The notes: generated from the letters alone by a model not told the origin. A stretch of DNA of 64,000 bases from Hyalangium versicolor (GCF_020103695.1 NZ_JAHXBF010000017.1:248001-312000), one strand, 5' to 3'; positions 34,173 to 44,029 are shown, numbered from the stretch's first letter. Translations and numbers: made by a program.

Positions 34173-37100
34173 TCACAGCGTGAGCCAGTAGGCCAGTCCG
34201 TTCAGGTCCGCCATGGACAGCGACACGGAGAGGCTGCGGAACGGCGCTCCGGTGAAGGGGTTCTCCCGGACGCCCACGCTGACGCCCACGCGGTCCTGCA
34301 ACACAGCGCCGTGGACCTCCAGCCCCCAGTCCACGCGGCCGTCCCCGTTCCAGTGCAGCGAGGCCCGTGGCCCCGCTCCCAGCGACACTCCGCCCACGTG
34401 CACCGTGGGCCTCAGCCCCAACGTGGTGGAGAAGCGCTTGTCCTCGCTCTGGAAGTCGAGCGGCTCCACCTTCGACATCAGCGAGAAGTGCGGAGACACC
34501 CGCAGCGCCGGCTCGACCCAGGCCAGCGCCACGCCGCCCTGCGCCGCGTCGAAGGACACGCGGTAGGGTAGCAGGTGCATCGCCCTCAGCTTCCAGGCTC
34601 CCGAGCCCGGCGGCGGTGCTTCCGGCAGGCTGGACGGATCGAGCTCGAAGCGGGGCGTGGGCTGGGTGCTCACGTCCCTTCTCGCCAGCATCTGCCCCGC
34701 AGCGAGCGCGAGCCGCACTCCCCGGCCCGTCGTGGCGGCCGTCGCCCCATCGATGGCCCCCTGCTGCAACTCCACCACCGTGGCGCGATCCACGGCCTTG
34801 CGGAACGTCGAGCCCCACCACCGCACGGGATCCTGGAGCACCAGGCGCATGTTCGCCTCCTGAGGCTGGAAGCCCTGCGCTCGCAGCCCCGCGAGGAACT
34901 CGTCGAAGCTGGGATCCGCCAGACAGAGCTGTTCCGCGTCACCCTCCCGGCAAGGCCTCCGGTGTGAGCGCAAGGCCGCCAGCGCCGCGGCCAGGGGCTC
35001 CTCCTTCGGGAGGGACTCGCCCTGCTCCAGCCAGGACCAGGCGGGCTCTTGCAGCAGCTCCCGGGCACGCTCGCGGCTTCCCATGGCGGCCACCAGTTCC
35101 TCGGTCGCAAGCGCGGTGATGACGTGACGCGCCCGCTTCGATGTGAGCACCCCCATCCACTCCGCGTTGCCGCGCATCATCAACCCCACGCACCGCTGGG
35201 TCTGCGGATCGGCCATGTCCAGGTCGTCCGAGGGCCCCGGCAGCCGCGCCGGAGCGGGCCGCCCCGTGAAGTACGGATCCTGCGCGGCACAGCCCGCCAC
35301 CGAGAGCGAGTGCACCGCGTCGTAGACGCCCGCGTAGTAGTCCAGCTCGCGCAGGGGCCGATCCAGGAAACCCGCGAAGTTGGCGAGCTGCGAGCCCGCC
35401 AGGGGTGCGAAGCGCGTGGTGACGAACAAGCGGCGCTCCGGAATCCTCCCCTGCTGCAGCGCCTGGGCCTGCTGGGACAGGGAATCCAGCGACGCGCCCA
35501 GTTGCTGGAAGGTGGGCACCAACCCCGTCAGCACCCCCACCACCCGGACGCGATGCGCCAGCAGACTCAGATCCCCCGCGTGCTCGTCGCCGTCGTACTC
35601 TCGCTGCATGCTCGCGATGTCGAGCGTCAGCAACAGCTCGTACGCCGTCTCCAACAGCTGCTGCACGGGCTTCTGATCGAAGAGCGCTCCTTGACGGAGC
35701 TCGCGCAGTTGGGCCCGTATCTCACGCGCCTGTTCGGAGAGCCGAGGCTCGGGCATCGCCGCGATCCACCGCAGCTGTTCGTCCAGCACCGTATTGGCCA
35801 GCAGGTGCGTGGCCACGCTCAACCCCTGGCTGTTGTGCAGCGTCGCCAGGAGCGCCTCGCGCAGCTCCCACTGCTGCACTTCGGAGATCTCACTGCGCGA
35901 GAGCAGATCCAGCTCGCCAGCGAAGAACTCGATCACGCTGGCGATCAGCTCCACGCCATCCCGGAACGCATCCTGGAGTTGCTGCCCCTCTTCGCCCTGC
36001 AACAGCGGCTCGTTCACGTAGCGCCGGAACTGCCCACGCACATCGAGCAGCATGGACACCGAGGCGCCCAGTTTCACCAACTCCCCCACCGACAGGCGCT
36101 CGCCCACCTTCGCGGCCTGGGCGGCATCCCCTTGGAGCGGATCCTTCCCCGGCTCACCGCGAAGGGCGCGGGCGCAGGTGCCCAACAGCCCTGGCGCCGT
36201 CCTGGCAGTGGCCTCCGCCACCATGCGGCTCGTGCACGAGAGCAGGATCCGTCCCCGCCGCAGCCGCTCCGGCACGGACAGCGAGCCCCGCGCTGGCCGC
36301 TCGAACAGACGGGCCTCGGTGAGGTTTCCGTGGGCGAGCGACGCCAGCAGCGCGTGGACCGCCGCGTACCTGCGCGCCACGTCCGCCGAACTCATGAGGA
36401 GGGTGCGCGTGGTGCGGTTCCAGTGCATCGCCCGCGCCGCGCGTCCCAGCTCCGAGTTGCGCGCGGTGGCCACCAGTCCGCCCACGAGCTCCAGGCTGCT
36501 CATCAGGCTGGCTCCCGCTGAGACACCAGTCTCGGAGGTGCTGGCCGCGCGGGACTCGAAGCGGCGGAAGTCCGGATCCACGAAGACATAGGAGACGGGG
36601 TTCCACAGGCTGGGAGCCCGGCGCGACTCCACCAGCTCGATGGCCAGGCCCACCGGGGCGTTGTCGAAGACGCCTCCATCCACGTACGGCCTGCGGCACA
36701 GCGTCAGCTCCTGCCCGGGAGTGGAGCGCGCGGCGCAGGAGAGCCCGGTGAGGGGATGATCCGCATCGAGACCGGGGCAGGTGCCATGCAACACGCGCTG
36801 TCCCACCGGGCAGGAGGCCGCGCAGTCGCACAACTCGCGAGGGCTGAAGGCCACCGGGAATGCGCCCGAAGCGAGCACTGCCTGACTCACCTGGTCCGGA
36901 TCAAGGGCATGGCCGGGAGGCTCCGGGTCCGCACTCTCGCCGAGCATCAGGACGCTGGGGGCCAGCTCGCCCTCGCTGGACAGGGGCTGGGACAGCAACC
37001 GAACCCGTCCCTTCTGCGTCACCTCGAGCGACAGCGGCACGACGAAGCGCTGGGTCATCGCCGGCAGGCCCGCGATGTGGCTCACCTCGGGCTTGAGCCG

Positions 37101-37664
37101 CGTCACGCTGAAGCCCAGGGGCACACTGCACCCCGGCTGGAAGCGGCGCACGGCGTTGGGGGTGAAGACTCGCTCGCGCAGGCCCGCCAGCACCCGCTCG
37201 AGGGCCTTGCGCGAGAGGAGCCCATCATCCGGAGAGTAGATGCGGGGATCCTCCGGCAGCAGGTCATCCAGGCCCACGGGCAGCCAGGTGTCGCGCAGCA
37301 GGTTGGAGTCGACACCGTCATCCGCGGTGGACTCGGGAGCCTCGCACCAGAGCACGGAGGCGAGCAGCGCGTTGATACTGCCCGCGCTGGCCCCTGTCAC
37401 ACCCGCCAGGTTGGGACGAAAGGAGGGTCCCATCACGGGCTCGGCTCGGGACAGCCGCAGGAAGCGGACCATGCCCCACGTCAGCCCGGCCTCGTAGGCG
37501 CCCAGGCTCACCCCGCCACTGATCGTGAGGGCGATGTCATGAGGTGGCAGCCCCTTCTCGGCCGCCTCCGAGCCTCCCGACAGCAACACGCCCAGGACGG
37601 CCACCACCCACCCGATCCTGTACAGCACGGAACTCCTCCCGCTCTCGAGACTCCTCCGAGCCAT
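34173..37664 (-). CDS. Large patatin-like phospholipase, exported
   Basis: 1163 residues, much longer than stand-alone patatins. A signal peptide precedes a patatin domain with oxyanion G-G-V-S-L-G-A-Y near 50, nucleophile in G-A-S-A-G-S near 92 and catalytic aspartate in Y-V-D-G-G-V-F-D near 325. The middle 600 residues are helical with no recognised fold. The last 200 residues read as amphipathic strands with R-V-S-F, R-A-S-L-H-W, V-G-V-S-V-G and end in aromatic-rich Y-W-L-T-L, which may form an outer-membrane barrel. Likely a lipase displayed at or through the outer membrane. Confidence 0.8.
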   Translation of the reverse strand: MARRSLESGRSSVLYRIGWVVAVLGVLLSGGSEAAEKGLPPHDIALTISGGVSLGAYEAGLTWGMVRFLRLSRAEPVMGPSFRPNLAGVTGASAGSINALLASVLWCEAPESTADDGVDSNLLRDTWLPVGLDDLLPEDPRIYSPDDGLLSRKALERVLAGLRERVFTPNAVRRFQPGCSVPLGFSVTRLKPEVSHIAGLPAMTQRFVVPLSLEVTQKGRVRLLSQPLSSEGELAPSVLMLGESADPEPPGHALDPDQVSQAVLASGAFPVAFSPRELCDCAASCPVGQRVLHGTCPGLDADHPLTGLSCAARSTPGQELTLCRRPYVDGGVFDNAPVGLAIELVESRRAPSLWNPVSYVFVDPDFRRFESRAASTSETGVSAGASLMSSLELVGGLVATARNSELGRAARAMHWNRTTRTLLMSSADVARRYAAVHALLASLAHGNLTEARLFERPARGSLSVPERLRRGRILLSCTSRMVAEATARTAPGLLGTCARALRGEPGKDPLQGDAAQAAKVGERLSVGELVKLGASVSMLLDVRGQFRRYVNEPLLQGEEGQQLQDAFRDGVELIASVIEFFAGELDLLSRSEISEVQQWELREALLATLHNSQGLSVATHLLANTVLDEQLRWIAAMPEPRLSEQAREIRAQLRELRQGALFDQKPVQQLLETAYELLLTLDIASMQREYDGDEHAGDLSLLAHRVRVVGVLTGLVPTFQQLGASLDSLSQQAQALQQGRIPERRLFVTTRFAPLAGSQLANFAGFLDRPLRELDYYAGVYDAVHSLSVAGCAAQDPYFTGRPAPARLPGPSDDLDMADPQTQRCVGLMMRGNAEWMGVLTSKRARHVITALATEELVAAMGSRERARELLQEPAWSWLEQGESLPKEEPLAAALAALRSHRRPCREGDAEQLCLADPSFDEFLAGLRAQGFQPQEANMRLVLQDPVRWWGSTFRKAVDRATVVELQQGAIDGATAATTGRGVRLALAAGQMLARRDVSTQPTPRFELDPSSLPEAPPPGSGAWKLRAMHLLPYRVSFDAAQGGVALAWVEPALRVSPHFSLMSKVEPLDFQSEDKRFSTTLGLRPTVHVGGVSLGAGPRASLHWNGDGRVDWGLEVHGAVLQDRVGVSVGVRENPFTGAPFRSLSVSLSMADLNGLAYWLTL

Positions 37665-37704
37665 GAAAGCCGGTATACGTGAAACTCAACCCGGGAGACA
37701 CGCA

Positions 37705-38052
37705 ATGACTTACAAGGGCAGCTGCCATTGTGGACGCATCGCCTTCGAGGCCGAGGGTGAACTTCAACAGGTCCTGGCCTGCAATTGCTCGATGTGTTCG
37801 CGGCGGGGCTCGCTGCTCTGGTTCGTTCCCAGGCAACAGCTCCGCCTGCTCACGCCCGCTGAGAACCTGAGCACCTATACCTTCAACAAGCACGTCATCC
37901 AGCATCGCTTCTGCGCGAAGTGCGGCATCCACCCGTTTGGAGAAGGAACCGATCCCTCCGGCAAGGCCATGGCAGCCATCAATGCCCGCTGCCTGGAAGG
38001 TGTCGATCTCGCTTCCCTCCCCGTCCACCACTTCGACGGTCGCTCCAGCTGA
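37705..38052 (+). CDS. GFA family protein
   Basis: 115 residues. Zinc-binding cysteines in the GFA (glutathione-dependent formaldehyde-activating) order: G-S-C-H-C-G, C-N-C-S-M-C and F-C-A-K-C-G-I-H-P-F. ATG 37705 starts just before Y-K-G-S-C-H-C, the family's usual N-terminus. Single-domain members are very common and most are not proven to act on formaldehyde. Divergent from the patatin gene with 40 bp between starts. Confidence 0.9.
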   Translation: MTYKGSCHCGRIAFEAEGELQQVLACNCSMCSRRGSLLWFVPRQQLRLLTPAENLSTYTFNKHVIQHRFCAKCGIHPFGEGTDPSGKAMAAINARCLEGVDLASLPVHHFDGRSS

Positions 38053-38158
38053 CACCTCGTCGCACCTGCGGGGGCCCAGCCCCTCGCCAGGGCCGTCACG
38101 CCCCCATCACTCCTGCGACGTAGAGACGGCTGCGCAATCCCTCTTTCTGGAGGCATGC

Positions 38159-39025
38159 GTGGCTGTTCTCCGCACCGTCACTGAAAATTTCCAGCAATGC
38201 CACGGAGTCCCGGCCGTAAACCCGCCAGTCGAGGTGGCTCCCATCCGCATCCTGGTGGTGGACGAGGAACGCCTCGCCCGCGAGCGCCTGAGCCACCGGC
38301 TGGCCTCGGATCCCGAGGTGGAGGTGGTGGGCGAGTGCGTCCGCGGCTCGGACGCCCTGCAGAGCCTGCTCCGCCACCCGGTCGACGTGGTCTTCCTCGA
38401 TGCACGAACCTCGGGTCTGGAGCGCTTCCAACTGCTGCGGGAGGCGCATGCCACCCAGCCCGGCGCGCTCATCTTCGTCAGCGAGGATGAGGCCCATGCC
38501 CTCAAGGCCTTCGAGCTGCATGCACTCGACTTCCTCCTCAAGCCCTTCGGGGACGAGCGCTTCGCCCAGGTGCTGGCTCGTGCCAAGGAGCACGTGCGCA
38601 ACGGGCGCATCCAGTCCCTGGCGCGCCAGCTCGTGGGGCTGCTGAACACGTCCCCTTCTACCGCCTCCGCTCCGCCTCCTCCCGCACCGCGCTACCTGGA
38701 GCGGCTGGTGCTCAAGGAAGTGGGCCGCGTCGCCGTCCTCCCCGTGGGCGAGGTAGACTGGCTCGAGGCCGAGGACTACTACGTCCAGGTCCACTCGAAC
38801 GGCGACACGCACCTGGTCCGCCAGCCGCTGCGACAGTTGGAGACTCAGCTCGATCCCCGCCAGTTCGTGCGCATCCACCGCTCCACCATCGTCAACGCCC
38901 GGCGGGTGAAGGAGATGAGGCCGCTCTTCCACGGCGAGTACCAGGTCATCCTCCGCGATGGCACCTGCCTGAAGCTCAGCCGCAGCTACCGCGAGCGGCT
39001 GGATGCCTTGCTGGGCATGGCCTGA
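38159..39025 (+). CDS. LytTR-family response regulator
   Basis: 288 residues. Receiver domain: acidic pair in V-V-D-E-E, phosphoacceptor D81 in V-F-L-D-A-R-T-S-G, and conserved lysine in L-L-K-P-F. A proline/serine linker near 180-195 leads to a LytTR DNA-binding domain (L-V-L-K-E-V-G-R, W-L-E-A-E-D-Y-Y-V, V-R-I-H-R-S-T-I-V-N). The GTG at 38159 has GGAGG five bases upstream; a GTG at 38234 would start right at the receiver and is the alternative. No kinase lies next to it. Confidence 0.88.
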   Translation: MAVLRTVTENFQQCHGVPAVNPPVEVAPIRILVVDEERLARERLSHRLASDPEVEVVGECVRGSDALQSLLRHPVDVVFLDARTSGLERFQLLREAHATQPGALIFVSEDEAHALKAFELHALDFLLKPFGDERFAQVLARAKEHVRNGRIQSLARQLVGLLNTSPSTASAPPPPAPRYLERLVLKEVGRVAVLPVGEVDWLEAEDYYVQVHSNGDTHLVRQPLRQLETQLDPRQFVRIHRSTIVNARRVKEMRPLFHGEYQVILRDGTCLKLSRSYRERLDALLGMA

Positions 39026-39073
39026 AGAAGAGCCTGGCCCTCCGTGCGCCTCGTGAAGTGAACGCGGGCCCGG

Positions 39074-39634
39074 CTATCTCCCGAGCCACGCCTCCAGCGC
39101 GCTCCGAAGCCGCACGGTCCACTCCGCCAGCTCCTTCCACGCCGCTGGCGGCGCATCCCACCACTCGAACGAGATGCGCTGGGCCGAGAGCCGGTAGGTG
39201 AGCCCCCACCGCTCCCGGATGCCTCCCTCGGGACGGCTCACCTCTGGAAACAGCGGCTGCAGCCTCAGGCCATGGACTTCTTCGAGGAGTGCACTCCAGG
39301 ACTCCATCGGGAAGCGCGCCTCGGAGAGGCGGAGCCGTGGCGAACGCCCCTCCTCGATTCCAGCCAGTGAGCCGACAAGCTCCGCGAGCTCCCCCGGCCG
39401 ATCCCACACCACCCTCCGGATGCGGAGCGCGGGAGCATCGATGGCGCTGGGCCGGGCAGAGACCGACCAGGCGCGCCAGGGCCCCTCCTCCTCGTAGTGC
39501 CAGAGCCGCAGGAGCGTCGCGAAGCCCGAGGGCAGCGGCGTCTCGTGGAGTTCCGGCGCCTCCAGCGCCTCCAGCGCCCGGCGCTTCAGCTCGGGCGGCA
39601 AGGCATCGGCTTCGGAGGCATCGGCGGTCGGCAT
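39074..39634 (-). CDS. Hypothetical protein
   Basis: 186 residues, no signal peptide or membrane segment. Acidic N-terminus (A-S-E-A-D-A-L-P-P-E-L), then an alternating alpha/beta body with many tryptophans (R-L-W-H-Y, F-E-W-W-D, W-K-E-L-A-E-W). The helix E-L-A-E-L-V-G-S-L-A-G-I may mediate packing. Not assignable to a family I know. ATG 39634 is preferred over an in-frame GTG at 39844, since the extra stretch looks non-coding and overlaps the serpin upstream region. Confidence 0.55.
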   Translation of the reverse strand: MPTADASEADALPPELKRRALEALEAPELHETPLPSGFATLLRLWHYEEEGPWRAWSVSARPSAIDAPALRIRRVVWDRPGELAELVGSLAGIEEGRSPRLRLSEARFPMESWSALLEEVHGLRLQPLFPEVSRPEGGIRERWGLTYRLSAQRISFEWWDAPPAAWKELAEWTVRLRSALEAWLGR

Positions 39635-39847
39635 GGTGTCATTTCCTGGGGCAGCGTCTCCGGGCAGGTTCTCCCCTGCTCTCTCGCCGGTCAACGAATC
39701 CGCCCCCACTTCAAGACACGAGCCCCTCGGAAATTCGAGACCCTTTCCCACCGAGGACCGCTTCAACCCCTTGAAGTCCCTCACTTCGGAAGTGTGCACA
39801 CGCCTTGCTTCCTTGCCGGCGCGAACACGCATTCGAAGGAGCACTGG

Positions 39848-41137
39848 ATGATTTCCTCTCGTCGTTGGCTGGCGCCTTGGTTCGCCAGCGTGTTGATGCT
39901 CGCGGGTTGCTCTTCCTCCTCTGAAGAAGACGCGCTCCCCCCGCTACCGCCGGGCGAGCTGGTGGCCTCGAGCAAGGAGCGGGTGCAAGATCCCAACGTC
40001 CCCGCCGAGGACTTCGCGGCGCTCGTCTCCGGGAACACCGACTTCGGTGTCTCGCTGTACCAGCAGATCGCCAAGCCGGGAGACAACCTCTTCTTCTCAC
40101 CGTTCAGCGTCACCCAGGCCTTCGCCCTCCTCTACCCGGGCGCCCGAGGCACCACCGAGACGCAGATGGCGCAGGCGCTCCACTTCTCGCTTCCCCAGGA
40201 TCGGCTCCATCCCGCCCTCAACGCGCTGGACCAGAAGCTCCGCGCCCAGGTGGCCACCTCCCCCGGTGAACCGGGCAAGGCGCCCTCCTTCCGGCTGGTG
40301 AATGCCGCCTGGGGCCAGCAGGGCCTGCAGTTCGAACCCGCGTTCCTCGACGTGCTCGCCGTCAACTACGGCACGGGCCTGCGCACCGTGGACTTCGTGA
40401 ACGAGTCGGCGAGCATCCGCAAGGGCATCAATGACTGGGTCGCGGACCAGACAGCGAACCGCATCCAGAATCTGCTCTCGGAGAAGGCCGTCACCCCCAA
40501 CACGCGCCTGTTGCTGGCCAACGCGCTCTATTTCAAGGGCTCTTGGAGCTCCCCCTTCAACAAGGACTTCACCCGGAGCGGTGACTTCCACGCGCTGGAA
40601 GGCGGCACGCAGTCCGTCCAGATGATGCGCGGGGAGGGCAACTTCGGCTTCCTGCAGGGCGAGGGCTTCGATGCCATCAGCCTCCCGTACGTGGGCAACG
40701 CCTTCCGCATGCTCGTCATCGTTCCCGAGGAGACCCGGTTCGCGGAGATCGAGTCGCGCCTCTCGGCGCAGTTCCTGGATGGCGTCCGGGCCGGCCTTCA
40801 GCAGCGCTACTTCAATCTGGGGTTCCCCCGCTTCGAGGTGAAGAAGGAGTTCCCGCTCGAGGAGGCGATGCAGGCGCTCGGCATGGTGGAAGCCTTCACC
40901 GATAAGGCCAATCTGTCGGGCCTGACGAGCCAGGCGGCCTTGATGATCACCGCCGCGCAACACCAGGCCTTCGTGGCCGTGAACGAGGAGGGCACCGAGG
41001 CGGCTGCTGCCACCGCCATCAGTACGGGCCCCGCCTCCATCCCCGACTCCTACACCGTGGACCGCCCCTTCATCGTCCTCATCGAGAACACGGAGACGAA
41101 GTCGGTGCTCTTCCTCGGGCGCATCCTGAAGCCCTGA
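39848..41137 (+). CDS. Serpin lipoprotein, inhibitory type
   Basis: 429 residues. Lipobox V-L-M-L-A-G-C, a short linker, then a complete serpin fold: N-L-F-F-S-P-F-S-V near residue 82, L-L-L-A-N-A-L-Y-F-K-G-S-W, I-S-L-P-Y and the C-terminal D-R-P-F-I-V-L-I-E-N. The reactive-loop hinge E-E-G-T-E-A-A-A-A-T (about 379-388) has the small residues needed for loop insertion, so it should trap proteases covalently. Counting from the hinge puts P1-P1' near A-S in T-G-P-A-S-I, hinting at elastase-like targets (inference). Confidence 0.92.
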   Translation: MISSRRWLAPWFASVLMLAGCSSSSEEDALPPLPPGELVASSKERVQDPNVPAEDFAALVSGNTDFGVSLYQQIAKPGDNLFFSPFSVTQAFALLYPGARGTTETQMAQALHFSLPQDRLHPALNALDQKLRAQVATSPGEPGKAPSFRLVNAAWGQQGLQFEPAFLDVLAVNYGTGLRTVDFVNESASIRKGINDWVADQTANRIQNLLSEKAVTPNTRLLLANALYFKGSWSSPFNKDFTRSGDFHALEGGTQSVQMMRGEGNFGFLQGEGFDAISLPYVGNAFRMLVIVPEETRFAEIESRLSAQFLDGVRAGLQQRYFNLGFPRFEVKKEFPLEEAMQALGMVEAFTDKANLSGLTSQAALMITAAQHQAFVAVNEEGTEAAAATAISTGPASIPDSYTVDRPFIVLIENTETKSVLFLGRILKP

Positions 41138-41146
41138 GCGAGAGCC

Positions 41147-41587
41147 TCACGGCGACGAGGGCTTGGAGCTCTCCGGCTCTGGGGAATCCAGCCCCATCCA
41201 CAGCCGCGCCTCGGCGAGCACCTTGTTGGCTTCCTCGAGGGAGTTGACGTTCACCGTCACGTCATCTCCCTGCGAGTGCTCGCGCGCCAACCGCGCCATC
41301 TGCATCTTCACCACGGTGGACGACGTCAGATGCGCGCAGCACGTCACGCCCTGCTGCCGGGCCTTGCCAATGGCATCGCCCAGCAGCTTGGCCACGTCCA
41401 GGCTGGAGATCTGCAAGCCCTGCATGTCCGCCAGGATCAGGTGAGGCTGACCTCCATAGGACGCGGAGGCTTCGACGAAGAGCCGGACGAAGTCCTGCAT
41501 CTCGGTCTCCTCGAAGAACCCCTCCATGCGGATGTACAGAGTCCGCTCCGCGACCTCATTTCTCACGCTGTAATGCGCGGAGCCCAT
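41147..41587 (-). CDS. STAS-like hypothetical protein
   Basis: 146 residues. Begins Y-S-V-R-N-E-V-A-E-R-T-L-Y-I-R-M-E-G-F-F and continues through alternating strands and helices (L-I-L-A-D-M-Q-G-L-Q, then D-V-A-K-L-L-G-D-A-I), which resembles a SpoIIAA/STAS-like fold as used in anti-sigma-antagonist or regulatory proteins. It has no membrane segment. The C-terminus is serine/proline rich. Convergent with the serpin gene, 9 bp apart. Function inferred only from fold pattern. Confidence 0.6.
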   Translation of the reverse strand: MGSAHYSVRNEVAERTLYIRMEGFFEETEMQDFVRLFVEASASYGGQPHLILADMQGLQISSLDVAKLLGDAIGKARQQGVTCCAHLTSSTVVKMQMARLAREHSQGDDVTVNVNSLEEANKVLAEARLWMGLDSPEPESSKPSSP

Positions 41588-41771
41588 GGCTCTCCCTTCG
41601 GACTCACTGTGTGCTCCCGGGACCCCCAACGATCCCGCTGCGCAGCATAGCGGGCCGGGGCCCTCCGAGGCAGGAAGAGAAAGCACTCCGGCCACGAGGC
41701 AGGTGGGTGTTCCAGCGCCTGACGTTTCAAGCCCTCTGAATGTTTCATTGGCGGCATACGCCCGGAGCACT

Positions 41772-43937
41772 TCACCGCTGCTTGCGGCACACGGAGGTGT
41801 ATCGGCAGGCCACGAGGCTCGGCTGTTCGATGGGGTAGCCCGCGAGGATGGACCAGGCCAGGCGCACGAACTGGGCGTGGGACCAGACCAGTGGGGTCGC
41901 CGAGAACGTCCCCTTCCCCGCCACGAAGCCCGGCTGCCCCGAGGGGGGCCGTCCGTCCCACACCTGCTCCGGCAGCAGATATCCCTCATTGCCCGAGCGC
42001 GCCATGGCCGCCAGCCACGTGTCCGCGGGTTGGCCCGCCGAGAGCGCGTATTCGCCGCGTTCTCCGGCGAAGATGGGCCAGGCCCGCCCCAGTGTCTTCC
42101 CCGTGTCCGGCTCGCTGATCTCCCACGGGCCACCCTCGGGCGTCTCTCCGTACCCGTCAAAGTCGTACCGGCGCCAGAAGGTGCCGCTTGGCGTCTCCAC
42201 CTTGAGTTGGGTGTCGATGACGGGCAGCGATTGGGTGATGGCCGAGTCGCTGGCGGACTTCACGCCCAGGCGGACGAGTTCCAGGAAGCTCGCGTCCACC
42301 ATCCGGCGCTGATCCATGGCGGACGGGCCTCCATCTCCCAGCGAGTAGGTCGTCCCGGCGTTGGGGTTCCCGTCCTTCGTCAACCGCAGATAGTACGGGT
42401 GCGGCGCCAGCGGCCCGTTGGTGGTGACGGTCCAGCCCTCCACCTGGTGCTGCCAGGAGTCCGCGGTCGCCTCGTAGCTGGCCGCGGAGGCGGTGTCTCC
42501 GTTGCGGCGCGCGAGGTCAGCGGCGCAGATGAGCCCGGCGATCTCGGCGGCGATCGTCCCGGGCGAGTAACCGCTCTGGTTCTCCCAGCGATCCTGTGGC
42601 GACACCGGGCCGTTGGCCACGAGGAAGTCCGCCGCTTTCTTCACATGGTCCGAGTACGTCCGCGCATCCGCACGGCCCAGCTGCCATGCCAGCACGATGG
42701 GGAGCGCCACTTCGTCGAGCTGCAGGTTCGTCCAGTGCGGAGTGCCCTCTACAGTGGCGTTCTGCGGAAATGAGCCGTCCGGCTTCTGCTGGACGTTGAA
42801 GAGGTGATCGAGCGCGCGGTCCGCCGCGGGTTTGTCTCCCGCCGCCAGGAGCGCGGTGGCGATCTGGTACAGATCCCGGGACCAGACGAGGTGGTAGGCG
42901 CCGGAGGGATTCTCCAGTCCGAGCCCCCACGCCCACGGCATGCTCGGCGAGGCGATGAAGGCCCCCCGGTACGTCTTGTCCTCCGAGGCGGCCATCACCA
43001 TCAGCGACACATCATAGGTGGTGAGCCACTGCTCGGCGCTCGCGGGAGCGGGAGGCAGCGAGCCCAGCCAGGTGTGCCACCCCTCCGCGTACTTCCGTGC
43101 CACCTGCGCGAAGCCCTCCTTTTGCGAGCCCCGCGCCGCCTCCCGGGCCTCTTGGGCCGTCGTCCCGAAGCCGAGCACCAGCGTCGCGCTCTGCCGCTGG
43201 CCCAACCCGTTCACCGAAAGCCGACCCGTCTGCACCACGTTGCCCTCGGGCGCCGAGCGATAGTCCCAGTTCATCACGAAGTCGCCGTACAGGTCGGTCC
43301 AGCCATCGCTCGTGCCCAGGTAGCCGCTCGAGGTCTTCTCGAAGGCCGGCTGCGCCAGCAGGGCACTCGCCGCCGAGCCATCCTCCGCGAGCAGCACGCC
43401 GTTCTCGCTCGTCCCCGAGTCATTCATTCCGTCGTTGGCGAGGGACGGATCGAACACCACATAGAGGGCATACGGCTCTCCCGAGAGAGACTCGAAGCGG
43501 AGGTCGAAGAGCACCGTGTGCCGCTGTGGATCCGTCACGTACGTCTTCGTGAGGCGGTACTTGCCGGACCTCGCGGTGTTCACCTGCCGGTAGGTCAGGC
43601 TGCGCGGATCGGTGAGTTCGATGTGGTGCTCGGTGGCATCGAGCTCCGACTCGGCGAAGGAGTGGCCGTCCGAGACGACGAAATACAGCTCCCTCACGCT
43701 CGGAGAGCCCAGGGTCGGATAGAAGACCTCGGTCAGCTCTCCGGAGCCGAGCGTGTACCAGACCTTGCTCTGCTCGCTCCTCGCGGAGCCGAAGCCGTGC
43801 TTGTCCGCCGGCGTCCAGAGCGCCGGGGCGCCAGGCTGCCCGGGAGCGATCGAGCCAGCGCACCCAGGCAGCCAGCCCAGAGAGAGGAGCAGCACTACGA
43901 CACCGAGGGCACGAGTTCCGAAGAAGGAGAAGCCCAT
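41772..43937 (-). CDS. Glycoside hydrolase family 15 glucoamylase, lipoprotein
   Basis: 721 residues. N-terminal hydrophobic run ending in L-P-G-C suggests a lipoprotein. An N-terminal beta-sandwich (about 40-300) is followed by an alpha/alpha barrel with L-V-W-S-R-D-L-Y, R-R-M-V-D-A-S-F-L-E-L-V and W-P-I-F-A-G-E-R-G, the regions that carry the GH15 catalytic glutamates. It releases glucose from alpha-glucans such as starch or glycogen. ATG 43937 is preferred over a TTG at 44042. A phosphoglucomutase gene lies 8 kb away, which may be coincidental. Confidence 0.88.
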   Translation of the reverse strand: MGFSFFGTRALGVVVLLLSLGWLPGCAGSIAPGQPGAPALWTPADKHGFGSARSEQSKVWYTLGSGELTEVFYPTLGSPSVRELYFVVSDGHSFAESELDATEHHIELTDPRSLTYRQVNTARSGKYRLTKTYVTDPQRHTVLFDLRFESLSGEPYALYVVFDPSLANDGMNDSGTSENGVLLAEDGSAASALLAQPAFEKTSSGYLGTSDGWTDLYGDFVMNWDYRSAPEGNVVQTGRLSVNGLGQRQSATLVLGFGTTAQEAREAARGSQKEGFAQVARKYAEGWHTWLGSLPPAPASAEQWLTTYDVSLMVMAASEDKTYRGAFIASPSMPWAWGLGLENPSGAYHLVWSRDLYQIATALLAAGDKPAADRALDHLFNVQQKPDGSFPQNATVEGTPHWTNLQLDEVALPIVLAWQLGRADARTYSDHVKKAADFLVANGPVSPQDRWENQSGYSPGTIAAEIAGLICAADLARRNGDTASAASYEATADSWQHQVEGWTVTTNGPLAPHPYYLRLTKDGNPNAGTTYSLGDGGPSAMDQRRMVDASFLELVRLGVKSASDSAITQSLPVIDTQLKVETPSGTFWRRYDFDGYGETPEGGPWEISEPDTGKTLGRAWPIFAGERGEYALSAGQPADTWLAAMARSGNEGYLLPEQVWDGRPPSGQPGFVAGKGTFSATPLVWSHAQFVRLAWSILAGYPIEQPSLVACRYTSVCRKQR

Positions 43938-44009
43938 CCATGCCTCCTGCGAGCCAGGGTAGGCGGCAAGGGAGGGCACCTCGGCTCGGAGCGGCAAGTT
44001 GCACTCGCA

Positions 44010-44029
44010 GTCCACCTCCGGTGGTGGAC
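44010..44029. promoter_or_regulatory. Inverted repeat between glucoamylase and lipoprotein genes
   Basis: GTCCACC (44010-44016) and GGTGGAC (44023-44029) form a 7-bp dyad with a six-base spacer in the 202-bp divergent region between the starts at 43937 and 44140. It could be an operator acting on either gene; there is no other support. Confidence 0.3.
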
